Below, piece after piece: positions 1 through 6,305 of a stretch of 6,497 bases of DNA. Origin of the DNA: Candidatus Babelota bacterium (GTDB taxonomy: Bacteria > JAGOBX01). How positions within the stretch are numbered: the first letter of the stretch is position 1; each line of letters starts with the position of its first letter. Where the stretch lies: contig JAGOBX010000202.1 of the NCBI GenBank assembly GCA_017999075.1, forward strand, positions 1 to 6,497. The letters run 5' to 3'. The notes below the pieces were generated by a model, which was not told the DNA's origin, ran no database searches, and saw only the letters and a list, made by a program, of their open reading frames with translations. Position numbers and translations under genes: made by a program.

Positions 1-338
1 ATAAAAATATATTGAATAATATTAATGGGATAAAGTTTATAGATCCTCCGTCCGTAACCAGGCCGAATTATTGGTTTTATTCTATAATAATTGAAAAAGG
101 AATATATGCTTATAACAATATTGAATTAATGAATATTTTTTCAGAGAATAATATTCAAACACGTCCTTTATGGTATTTGAATCATTGGCAGCAACCTTAT
201 AAAAATAATTATTCGTATAAAATTGAAAAAGCGGTATGGTATTACGATCGTATTTTGAATTTGCCGTGCAGCAGTAATTTGACAGAAGAAGAAGTGGAAA
301 AAGTTTGTGTTATTATCAGAAAAAATTCTAAAAAGTAA
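1..338 (+). CDS. legC: LegC-type PLP aminotransferase, C-terminal fragment (5' truncated)
   Basis: The reading frame is open from base 3 to the stop at 336-338, giving 111 residues with no reliable start inside the window, so this is the C-terminal part of a gene entering from the left. The TTG at base 12 is probably not the true start. The tail matches the small C-terminal domain of DegT/DnrJ/EryC1/StrS aminotransferases. It has an N-Y-W-F-Y strand segment, then the diagnostic stretch TRPLWYLNHWQQPY (around window residues 53-66), then a final helix after LPCSSNLTEEEV. The TRPLW...H..PY pattern is what I recognise from LegC/NeuB-locus aminotransferases, which convert a 4-keto-6-deoxy nucleotide sugar to the 4-amino sugar in the cytoplasm. 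The PLP lysine and the large domain lie outside the window, so catalytic integrity cannot be judged. The next gene starts 16 bp later, which suggests cotranscription. A related sugar aminotransferase such as PseC or PglE is possible but fits the neighbours less well. Confidence 0.82.
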   Translation, partial: KNILNNINGIKFIDPPSVTRPNYWFYSIIIEKGIYAYNNIELMNIFSENNIQTRPLWYLNHWQQPYKNNYSYKIEKAVWYYDRILNLPCSSNLTEEEVEKVCVIIRKNSKK

Positions 339-354
339 CAGAGGTTGAATCATT

Positions 355-1416
355 GTGGAAAAAATCAAACAGTTATTTATTTCTAAAGAAACTTTGATCA
401 GTAAAGCTTTAAGTCAAATTGATGAAACCGCCGAAAAATTATTGTTTGTAGTTGATGAAAAAAATACTTTATTAGGAACTGTATCTGATGGGGATATCAG
501 ACGCTGGATATTGAAGGATAAAAGTATAAAAGAATCAGTGGATAATGTTATGAACACATTTCCAATAACTATGAAAAACGGATATTTGATGGAAGATGCA
601 AAAAAAATTATGATTGAAAAAAAAATTAATTGCATTCCTGTAGTTGATGGAGATAACAGAATAATACATGCGGTCCGATGGATTGATTTGTTTGATACAA
701 AATTTAAACGTCATAAAATGAATAATATTCCTACTGTAATAATGGCAGGAGGAGAAGGAAGAAGACTTTATCCGTTTACAAAAATCCTCCCTAAACCGTT
801 AATACCGATTGGAGATAAAACTATTCTTGAATTGATAATCGAAAAATTTACCGAGTTTGGGTGTAAAGATTTTTATCTGTCTTTGAATTATAAAGCTAAT
901 CTTATAAAAGCTTATTTGAACGATTTTGATTTTTCAAACAACATAGAATATGTTGTTGAAGAAAAACCGTTGGGAACAGCAGGCAGTCTTCATCTTCTTA
1001 AGAATAAAATTAAATCAACGTTTTATGTGAGCAATTGCGACATACTCGTTGATGCGGATTATAGCGATATCCTTGAATTCCACAGGACGAATTTGAACAA
1101 AATTACTATAGTTAATTCAATGATTAATTATGTTATACCTTATGGAGTATGCGAGATTGAAAGCGGAGGTTCTTTAAAGCAGATAAAGGAAAAACCTGAA
1201 TTTAACTTTTTGGTTAATACCGGACTATATGTTCTTGAACCTGATACTTTGGACGATATTCCTGAAAATAAGTTCTATCATATAACAGACATGATAAACG
1301 ATTATATGAAACGCGGAGTTAAAGTGGGAGTTTACCCTGTATCACAGAAATCATGGCTGGATATGGGACAGCTTAAAGAATTACAGGATATGATGACAAA
1401 ATTCGGGGTTAAATAA
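355..1416 (+). CDS. ptmE: CBS-domain sugar-1-phosphate nucleotidyltransferase (PtmE-like guanylyltransferase)
   Basis: This 353-residue protein has two parts. Residues about 1-115 form a tandem CBS pair, with the typical strand-turn GTVSDGDIRRW at 41-51 and a second repeat ending in CIPVVDGDNRI. Residues about 124-350 form a GT-A nucleotidyltransferase with the nucleotide-binding signature MAGGEGRRLYPFT at 130-142, the following K-P-L-I-P at 147-151, and a WLDMGQ motif at 334-339. This architecture is that of PtmE of the Campylobacter legionaminic acid pathway, which makes the GDP-linked amino sugar that starts the route; CBS pairs often sense adenine nucleotides. The base specificity (GTP rather than UTP) is inferred from the family and cannot be read directly. 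The GTG start is supported by a GAGG at 341-344 with a 10-nt spacer and by the CBS domain beginning immediately. The gene follows the aminotransferase after 16 bp. Confidence 0.88.
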   Translation: MEKIKQLFISKETLISKALSQIDETAEKLLFVVDEKNTLLGTVSDGDIRRWILKDKSIKESVDNVMNTFPITMKNGYLMEDAKKIMIEKKINCIPVVDGDNRIIHAVRWIDLFDTKFKRHKMNNIPTVIMAGGEGRRLYPFTKILPKPLIPIGDKTILELIIEKFTEFGCKDFYLSLNYKANLIKAYLNDFDFSNNIEYVVEEKPLGTAGSLHLLKNKIKSTFYVSNCDILVDADYSDILEFHRTNLNKITIVNSMINYVIPYGVCEIESGGSLKQIKEKPEFNFLVNTGLYVLEPDTLDDIPENKFYHITDMINDYMKRGVKVGVYPVSQKSWLDMGQLKELQDMMTKFGVK

Positions 1417-1464
1417 ATATAAAAAAAATTTCAAAATTAAATTTATTTTTCAGAAGACCAGAAA

Positions 1465-1484
1465 CTACGGAATTAAGCCCGTAG
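1465..1484 (+). repeat. Small inverted repeat (6-bp stem, 8-nt loop) in the ptmE-legH gap
   Basis: CTACGG at 1465-1470 is perfectly complementary to CCGTAG at 1479-1484, with the 8-nt loop AATTAAGC. It is the only GC-containing structure in the otherwise AT-only 114-bp gap (1417-1530). No T-tract follows, so it is not a classical intrinsic terminator. It could be an mRNA processing or stabilising hairpin, an operator or chance. No recognisable riboswitch or RNA gene was seen in the rest of the gap. Confidence 0.35.
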
Positions 1485-1530
1485 AGAAATTAATTTTATA
1501 GAATATAATATTATCAGAGTAAATTGGATT

Positions 1531-2178
1531 ATGGAAAAATTATTATTAATCGGCGGCGGCGGTCATTGTAAAGTTGTTATTGATGCTGTAAATAAAATGG
1601 GAGTGTTTGAAATATCAGGAATAATTGATATTAAAGAAAAAATAGGATTAAAAGTTAGCAGTATTCCAATTATAGGTTCTGATGAAGAACTTATAAAAAT
1701 CGTTAGTTCGCTGCATATAAAAAAATGTATTATTACCGCAGGTTCTGTTGGAGAAACTTTGTTGCGGACGAGACTTGTGAAATTATCAGAAAATGCAGGA
1801 TTGGAATTTGTAAATATAATTCATCCATCTGCAATAATTTCAGAAAATTCAATTTTAGGTAAAGGGAATTTTGTATCTGCAGGAGCAATAATAAATTCTG
1901 AAACTATAATAGGAGATCATTGTATTATAAATACCGGGGCGGTTATCGAGCATGATTGTAAAATAGGAGATTTTGTTCATATCTCTCCTAAAGCGCTTTT
2001 ATGCGGCGGAGTAAAAATAGGAAATAATTCTCATATAGGAGCCGGGACATGCGTTATTCAAAATGTAGCCGTAGGTTCGAATACAATAATTGGAATTGGA
2101 AGCGTTGTAACAAAAACAGTAGAATCAAATATCGTAGCTTACGGAAATCCGTGTAAACCCAAAACCAATGGAAACTAA
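1531..2178 (+). CDS. legH: NeuD/PglD-type sugar acetyltransferase (LegH-like)
   Basis: This 215-residue protein has the usual length and two-part build of the NeuD/PglD/LegH family. An N-terminal Rossmann-like sugar-binding domain opens with LLLIGGGGHCKVVIDA (residues 4-19). A left-handed beta-helix of hexapeptide repeats runs from about residue 98 to 207, for example SENSILGKG and KIGDFVHISP. The E-H-D-C motif at 140-143 places His141 at the position of the catalytic base known in PglD. In a Leg pathway it would transfer acetyl from acetyl-CoA to the 4-amino group made by LegC, giving the 2,4-diacetamido nucleotide sugar. The ATG at 1531 starts directly at the first beta strand. The ribosome site is poor (a GAG at 1517-1519). 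The stop lies inside the next gene, an 11-bp overlap that indicates coupled expression. A sialic acid O-acetyltransferase role (true NeuD) is the alternative. Confidence 0.87.
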   Translation: MEKLLLIGGGGHCKVVIDAVNKMGVFEISGIIDIKEKIGLKVSSIPIIGSDEELIKIVSSLHIKKCIITAGSVGETLLRTRLVKLSENAGLEFVNIIHPSAIISENSILGKGNFVSAGAIINSETIIGDHCIINTGAVIEHDCKIGDFVHISPKALLCGGVKIGNNSHIGAGTCVIQNVAVGSNTIIGIGSVVTKTVESNIVAYGNPCKPKTNGN

Positions 2179-3184
2179 AAAAAATAAAGTGTTTATTATA
2201 GCAGAAGCAGGAGTTAATCATAACGGTTCTGTAGAACTTGCAGAAAAAATGGTTGAGATAGCAGCTCAAGCCGGAGCAGATGCGATAAAATTCCAAACAT
2301 TTAAAACTGAACTTCTTGTTTCTAAATATGCGGAAAAAGCTGAATATCAGGTTAAAAATTCAGGAGAACACGGGAATCAGATTGATATGCTGAAACCTTT
2401 AGAACTTGATTGGCAGGCACACGTTGAATTATTTAACTGCTGCAGAAAAAATAATATTAAATTTTTGTCTTCGCCGTTTGATATTGAAAGTATAAATTTA
2501 CTTGAAAAATTGAATCTTGATATTTATAAAATACCTTCAGGAGAAATTACCAATTTACCGTATCTTAGAAAAATTGGAACATTGAAAAAAAAAGTGATTT
2601 TATCTACCGGAATGTCTGAACTGTCAGAAATAAAAGATGCGATTAATGTTTTAACTGATTCTGGAACAGATAAAGATGAGATTACACTTCTTCACTGCAA
2701 TACCGATTATCCTACGAAATTTGAAGATGTGAATCTTCTAGCTATGATTGATATTAAAGAAAAATTTGATATAAAGGTGGGATATTCTGATCATACTGCA
2801 GGAATAGAGGTTTCAATAGCAGCCGCAGCTCTTGGAGCTGAAATTATAGAAAAACATTTTACCATTGATAAAAATATGAAAGGGCCTGACCATATTGCAA
2901 GCGTTGATCCTGATGAATTAAAAAATATGGTATCAGCAATACGCAATATTGAAAAATCTATGGGGTTAAAAAATAAAGTTCCGACAAAATCCGAGTTGAA
3001 AAATAAATCAATTGCAAGAAAAAGTATTATTGCAGCTGCTGCCATAAAAAAAGGTGAAGTATTTAACGAATTTAATATATGCGTTAAAAGACCGGGAAAT
3101 GGGCTGAGCCCTATGATGTGGGATAAAGTTATTGGACAGGTTGCAAAACAAAATTTTGAAGCAGATGAAAAAATAATAATATGA
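2168..3184 (+). CDS. legI: N-acylneuraminate/legionaminate synthase (NeuB family, LegI-like)
   Basis: This 338-residue protein has the length and domain order of NeuB-type synthases: a TIM barrel (about 8-270) followed by a SAF/antifreeze-like domain (about 280-338). Motifs seen are AEAGVNHNG at 12-20, KFQTF, STGM, LHCNTDYPT, GYSDHTAG at 205-212, EKHFTID at 228-234, GPDH at 239-242 and KRPGNGLSP at 307-315. His209 and His230 have the same 21-residue spacing as the two metal-binding histidines of meningococcal NeuB. Arg308 occupies the place of the SAF-domain arginine that reaches into the partner active site. The enzyme would condense phosphoenolpyruvate with a 2,4-diacetamido-2,4,6-trideoxy hexose to give legionaminic acid. 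The substrate call rests on the LegC/LegH/PtmE neighbours, because the motifs alone do not separate LegI from NeuB. The start overlaps legH by 11 bp and lacks a clear Shine-Dalgarno site, which suggests translational coupling. Confidence 0.9.
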   Translation: METKKNKVFIIAEAGVNHNGSVELAEKMVEIAAQAGADAIKFQTFKTELLVSKYAEKAEYQVKNSGEHGNQIDMLKPLELDWQAHVELFNCCRKNNIKFLSSPFDIESINLLEKLNLDIYKIPSGEITNLPYLRKIGTLKKKVILSTGMSELSEIKDAINVLTDSGTDKDEITLLHCNTDYPTKFEDVNLLAMIDIKEKFDIKVGYSDHTAGIEVSIAAAALGAEIIEKHFTIDKNMKGPDHIASVDPDELKNMVSAIRNIEKSMGLKNKVPTKSELKNKSIARKSIIAAAAIKKGEVFNEFNICVKRPGNGLSPMMWDKVIGQVAKQNFEADEKIII

Positions 3185-3257
3185 AAAAATATTATTATAA
3201 AAAGATTGTGTTTTATATATAATAATCGAATTGCTTTATAATATAAGGTAAATAATT

Positions 3258-4421
3258 ATGAAAAAAAAAATTTGTGTTATTACAGGTTCTCGCGCAGAAT
3301 ACGGATTATTTTATCCGTTGCTGAAAGAAATTAAAGAAGATGATTTTTTTGAATTACAGATAATTGTTACCGGAATGCATTTATCTCCTGAATTCGGATT
3401 AACTTATAAAGAAATCTTAAAAGACGGATTTGCAATAAACGAAAAAGTTGAAATGTTATTGTCAAGCGATACAGAAGTTTCAATTGCAAAATCAACAGGA
3501 CTGGGGATTATAGGTTTTTCTGAAGCATTAAACAGATTGAAACCTGATGCAATTGCAGTTTTAGGAGATAGGTTTGAAATTTTTTCCGCAGTTGCAGCTT
3601 CAGTTTTTTTGAAGATTCCTGTTATACATATTCACGGAGGAGAACTGACAGAAGGAGCTTTTGACGACCAGTTAAGACACGCTATTACAAAAATGAGTGT
3701 CCTTCATTTTACTTCATGCGAAGAATATAAAAAAAGAGTTATTCAATTAGGAGAAGATCCGGAAAATGTATTTAATTGTGGAGCGTTGGGTGTTGACAAT
3801 ATCTTTAATATAAAATTGTTGAATAAAAAACAGATTGAAAAAAAAATAGGATTGGATTTAACTAAACCCACAATACTTGCAACATACCATCCTGTAACTT
3901 TAGAAAATAACACTTCTGAAAAACAATTTAGAACGATGCTGAAAGTAATTGATGAGTTGAAAAACTATAATATTATTTTTACAAAACCAAATGCCGATAC
4001 TGACGGGAGAATTATTATAAAAATTATTGATGATTATGTAAATAAAAATTCTTGCCGCGCAAAATCATTTATATCGCTCGGGACTTTGAATTATCTGTCA
4101 ATTCTTAGATATGTAAAATTTGTGATAGGAAATTCTTCAAGCGGAATAATTGAAGTTCCATATTTCAATATTCCTACGGTAAATATTGGAGATAGACAAA
4201 AAGGAAGAGTTAGACCAGATACTGTTATAGATTGTTCCACAGATTATAATGACATAAAAAACGCGGTAATAAAAGCTGTTTCAGTCGATTTTATTAAAAT
4301 TTGTATGCGGTCAAAAAAAATATACGGGGAAGGAAATTCTTCAGAAAAAATAGCTTCAATTATTAAAAAAAAATTGGAAGAAGGATTGAGATTAAAAAAA
4401 CAATTTTATGATATGATTTAA
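3258..4421 (+). CDS. legG: Hydrolysing nucleotide-sugar 2-epimerase (NeuC family, LegG-like)
   Basis: This 387-residue protein matches the length and fold (GT-B-like) of hydrolysing UDP-GlcNAc 2-epimerases. The N-terminus has TGSRAEYGLFYPLL (from residue 9), the NeuC/LegG form of the nucleotide-sugar epimerase signature. Further motifs are GDRFE at 103-107, HIHGGELTEGAFDDQLRHA at 124-142, GNSSSGIIEVP at 291-301 and NIGDRQKGR at 309-317. The GDRQKGR box is characteristic of NeuC/LegG rather than WecB. In this cluster the enzyme would remove the nucleotide from the diacetamido sugar while inverting C2, producing the substrate for the LegI-like synthase; PtmE next door suggests a GDP-linked donor. 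The ATG has a TAAGG ribosome site at 3244-3248 with a 9-nt spacer. Codons 2-4 form part of an uninterrupted run of ten A residues. Sialic acid NeuC is the main alternative. Confidence 0.88.
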   Translation: MKKKICVITGSRAEYGLFYPLLKEIKEDDFFELQIIVTGMHLSPEFGLTYKEILKDGFAINEKVEMLLSSDTEVSIAKSTGLGIIGFSEALNRLKPDAIAVLGDRFEIFSAVAASVFLKIPVIHIHGGELTEGAFDDQLRHAITKMSVLHFTSCEEYKKRVIQLGEDPENVFNCGALGVDNIFNIKLLNKKQIEKKIGLDLTKPTILATYHPVTLENNTSEKQFRTMLKVIDELKNYNIIFTKPNADTDGRIIIKIIDDYVNKNSCRAKSFISLGTLNYLSILRYVKFVIGNSSSGIIEVPYFNIPTVNIGDRQKGRVRPDTVIDCSTDYNDIKNAVIKAVSVDFIKICMRSKKIYGEGNSSEKIASIIKKKLEEGLRLKKQFYDMI

Positions 4422-4433
4422 ATTTTGAAATAT

Positions 4434-4437
4434 GAGG
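4434..4437 (+). promoter_or_regulatory. Ribosome binding site deciding the legF start
   Basis: GAGG lies 11 nt before the ATG at 4449, while the in-frame TTG at 4425 has no purine-rich site in front of it. The first beta strand of the CMP-sugar synthetase (KILALIPARGG) begins five residues after the ATG, so 4449 is the better start. Confidence 0.6.
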
Positions 4438-4448
4438 CATCAGATAAA

Positions 4449-5168
4449 ATGTATAAAGAAAAAAAAATTTTAGCGTTAATACCCGCTCGAGGCGGGTCGA
4501 AAGGCCTGCCTGGAAAGAATTTGAAAAAATTGTGCGGTATTCATCTAATCGGATGGACGATAAATCATGCAAAATCAAGCGTTTTAATTGATAAAATTAT
4601 TGTCAGCACTGACTCACAGGAAATATCTGAAATATCGAAACAATATGGGGCGGAAGTCCCTTTTTTAAGGCCTGATTATCTTGCTTCTGATTCGAGTAAA
4701 GTGATAGATACTATATTTCATTGCTTGGATTATTATGGAAAATCAGGTGAAAAATTTGATTATGTATTATTGCTTGAACCGACTTCTCCATTAAGAAAAA
4801 AAAATGATATTGACAATGCATTGAAACTTATTATTGATAATGAAAATAGAGCTGACAGCTGTATAAGCGTAGGTGAAATTGCTCTTGAACATCCTGTTTA
4901 TTCTAAAAAAATTGATTCTGAAGGTTTTGTTAAGCCTTATATTGAAAATGATAAAACTTCTCAAATGAGACAATTTTTGTCAAAAGCATATTTTCCTTAC
5001 GGGGTAGTGTATATTTCTAAAGTTGATTCTATGAAAAAATATAATGAAGTATATTCGGGAAATATAATTCCTTATATCATTGAGCGCTGGCAGAATTATG
5101 AAATAAATGATATATATGATTTTTTATGCGTTGAAACTATTATGAAACATCGTGAAAATGAACTATAA
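4449..5168 (+). CDS. legF: CMP-nonulosonic acid synthetase (NeuA family, LegF-like cytidylyltransferase)
   Basis: From the ATG at 4449 the protein has 239 residues, the normal size of single-domain NeuA-type cytidylyltransferases. The CTP-binding loop IPARGGSKGLPGKN is at residues 11-24 and the LEPTSPLR motif is at 109-116; both are family signatures. It would transfer CMP from CTP to the nine-carbon acid made by LegI, producing the donor for glycosyltransferases. Near the C-terminus, E-I-N-D at 218-221 stands where many NeuA enzymes have an I-D-I-D-type metal-binding motif. The segment around Y181-Y188 reads FPYG where NeuA typically has PNG. These may be subgroup features. An in-frame TTG at 4425 would add eight residues but lacks a ribosome site. 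The gene begins 27 bp after legG, consistent with one transcript. Activity on a close relative (Neu5Ac or KDO-like acids) cannot be excluded from the sequence. Confidence 0.88.
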   Translation: MYKEKKILALIPARGGSKGLPGKNLKKLCGIHLIGWTINHAKSSVLIDKIIVSTDSQEISEISKQYGAEVPFLRPDYLASDSSKVIDTIFHCLDYYGKSGEKFDYVLLLEPTSPLRKKNDIDNALKLIIDNENRADSCISVGEIALEHPVYSKKIDSEGFVKPYIENDKTSQMRQFLSKAYFPYGVVYISKVDSMKKYNEVYSGNIIPYIIERWQNYEINDIYDFLCVETIMKHRENEL

Positions 5169-5230
5169 AAATGACAGGTTAATATTAATATAAAAATAGC
5201 CAGACATTTTTGGTTTTACTGAATTTTGGC

Positions 5231-5237
5231 GGAGGAG
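5231..5237 (+). promoter_or_regulatory. Strong ribosome binding site for the Gfo/Idh/MocA-family gene
   Basis: GGAGGAG sits 8 nt before the ATG at 5246 and is the best Shine-Dalgarno match in the window. It rules against the longer in-frame reading from TTG at 5210, which would place this site inside the coding region. Confidence 0.8.
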
Positions 5238-5245
5238 CTGAAAAT

Positions 5246-6217
5246 ATGAAATTTTTAGTTATAGGACTTGGCTCAATGGGAAAGCGCAGGATAAGATGCC
5301 TTAAATCATTGGGATATTCAAATATTTCGGGTTTTGATTTAAGAAAAGACAGGGTTAGCGAATCATTGGAAAAGTATGAAATAAATTTTTTACAATCAAT
5401 AAATGATGAGCAAATAAAAAAATTTGATGCGTTAATTATATCTACTCCGCCTGACAATCATTTGGATTATTTAAAACTTGCGGTTAAAAACAAAATTCCT
5501 GTTTTTGTTGAAGCGAGCGTTATATTGGCTGGGCTTAATGAATTGAAAGAAGCAGCTTTGAAAAACAATGTATTTATAGCGCCGTCCTGCACATTGAAGT
5601 TTCATCCTGTTATAAAAGAAATAATGAAAATTGTAAAATCCAAAAGATATGGATCAATAACAAATTTTTCTTATCATTCAGGTCAGTATTTGCCTGACTG
5701 GCATCCTTGGGAAAAAGTGACAGATTATTACGTTTCTAAAAAAGAAACCGGAGGATGCCGTGAGATTGTACCGTTTGAACTTACATGGCTTACGGAGATA
5801 ATTGGATTCCCTGAAAAAATTTTTTCCTGTTATGGCAAAACAATGAATGTCGGAGCAGACATAGATGATACCTATGCAATATCAATGAAATGCAGAGACT
5901 GTTTCGGAGTTTTGATAGTTGATGTAACTTCAAGATTTGGAGTTAGAAATTTAGTTATTAATTTTGAGCTTGCACAGATTCAATGGAGATGGGACGATGG
6001 GTATTTTAAATTGTTCGAATCTGAAGAAAACAGATGGATAATATATAATCAGCCTGAATACAGCGCAGCTCAGGGTTACAACAAAAATATTATAGAACAG
6101 ATGTATATAGACGAAATTTCGAGTTTTATAAATGGGATACCAAACCCTGAAAATTATCCTAATTCTCTGAGTAATGATATAAAAATTCTGGAATTACTTG
6201 ATAAAATCGAGAGTTAA
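5246..6217 (+). CDS. Divergent Gfo/Idh/MocA-family NAD(P)-dependent oxidoreductase-like protein
   Basis: From the ATG at 5246 the protein has 323 residues, typical for the family. The N-terminal Rossmann domain has V-I-G-L-G-S-M-G at 5-12 (the GxGxxG dinucleotide-binding loop) and the TPPDNH segment that ends the fourth strand in this family. The C-terminal half is the alpha/beta substrate domain, including the GG...E..W-L region. Two expected active-site features are changed. The usual E-K-P motif reads E89-A90-S91, so the family lysine is missing. The GG-x(5)-G-x-H-x(2)-D type motif reads GGCREIVPFELTW, with Glu where His is usual. Members of this family oxidise or reduce sugar hydroxyls, but the altered residues mean classical hydride-transfer chemistry cannot be assumed. 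The position after legF suggests a role in tailoring the nonulosonic acid or supplying a related sugar. The exact reaction is unknown. Confidence 0.82.
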   Translation: MKFLVIGLGSMGKRRIRCLKSLGYSNISGFDLRKDRVSESLEKYEINFLQSINDEQIKKFDALIISTPPDNHLDYLKLAVKNKIPVFVEASVILAGLNELKEAALKNNVFIAPSCTLKFHPVIKEIMKIVKSKRYGSITNFSYHSGQYLPDWHPWEKVTDYYVSKKETGGCREIVPFELTWLTEIIGFPEKIFSCYGKTMNVGADIDDTYAISMKCRDCFGVLIVDVTSRFGVRNLVINFELAQIQWRWDDGYFKLFESEENRWIIYNQPEYSAAQGYNKNIIEQMYIDEISSFINGIPNPENYPNSLSNDIKILELLDKIES

Positions 6218-6250
6218 AAATATTTGAAAAAATAATTTTTAATTTTTTTT
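6214..6250 (+). terminator. AT-only hairpin followed by T8, possible weak terminator
   Basis: TTAAAAAT at 6214-6221 is perfectly complementary to ATTTTTAA at 6235-6242, with a 13-nt loop, and is followed directly by eight T residues (6243-6250). It includes the stop codon of the preceding gene. The stem contains no G-C pair, so as a terminator it would be weak, and in such AT-rich DNA chance is a real alternative. Confidence 0.3.
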
Positions 6251-6258
6251 GTGAATAA

Positions 6259-6287
6259 TTGATATTTTTGATTATGTATTTTATAAT
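6259..6287 (+). promoter_or_regulatory. Near-consensus sigma70-type promoter before the class III aminotransferase
   Basis: TTGATA (6259-6264) and TATAAT (6282-6287) are separated by exactly 17 bp, matching 11 of 12 consensus bases at the optimal spacing. Transcription would start around 6292-6295, only about 10 nt before the ATG at 6305 and at or past the AGGAG at 6289-6293. That would leave most or all of the ribosome site out of the transcript, which weakens the call. The low G+C also makes chance TATAAT boxes common. Confidence 0.45.
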
Positions 6288-6305
6288 TAGGAGTTGTATT
6301 TTATA
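6275..6305 (+). repeat. 11-bp direct repeat with 20-bp period overlapping the promoter and start codon
   Basis: TGTATTTTATA occurs at 6275-6285 and again at 6295-6305, 20 bp apart (about two helical turns). The first copy overlaps the putative -10 box and the second runs into the ATG. It could be an operator for a repressor, but AT-rich low complexity may produce it by chance. Confidence 0.3.

Noticed and set aside
1421-1500. Open stretch in the ptmE-legH gap reading as a short lysine/isoleucine-rich peptide with YGIKPVEK, considered as a gene remnant
   Set aside because: It is short, has no start with a ribosome site, and I recognise no family; chance is sufficient.
1504-1509. TATAAT before legH as a promoter
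   Set aside because: No -35-like hexamer at 16-18 bp spacing.
3191-3242. AT-only inverted repeats (ATTATTATA/TATAATAAT and TATAAAA/TTTTATA) and TATAAT boxes before legG
   Set aside because: The stems contain only A-T pairs with no T-tract after them, and no -35 box better than 3 of 6 lies at proper spacing; expected by chance in this composition.
4425-4448. Longer LegF start at TTG 4425
   Set aside because: It has no ribosome site and adds eight residues ahead of the conserved first strand; the ATG at 4449 has GAGG upstream.
5192-5211. AAAAAT/ATTTTT hairpin between legF and the next gene
   Set aside because: A six-pair A-T stem without a clean T-tract is too weak to call.
5210-5245. Longer start at TTG 5210 for the Gfo/Idh/MocA-family gene
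   Set aside because: The added 12 residues would encode over the strong GGAGGAG site, and the Rossmann strand begins exactly at the ATG at 5246.
168-5457. Several minus-strand open frames of 60-90 codons (168-368, 414-635, 2054-2296, 2791-3045, 4363-4578, 4791-4973, 5185-5457)
   Set aside because: They lie opposite well-supported genes, are rich in Phe/Ile/Ser as expected from reading A/T-rich coding DNA backwards, and show no family motif.
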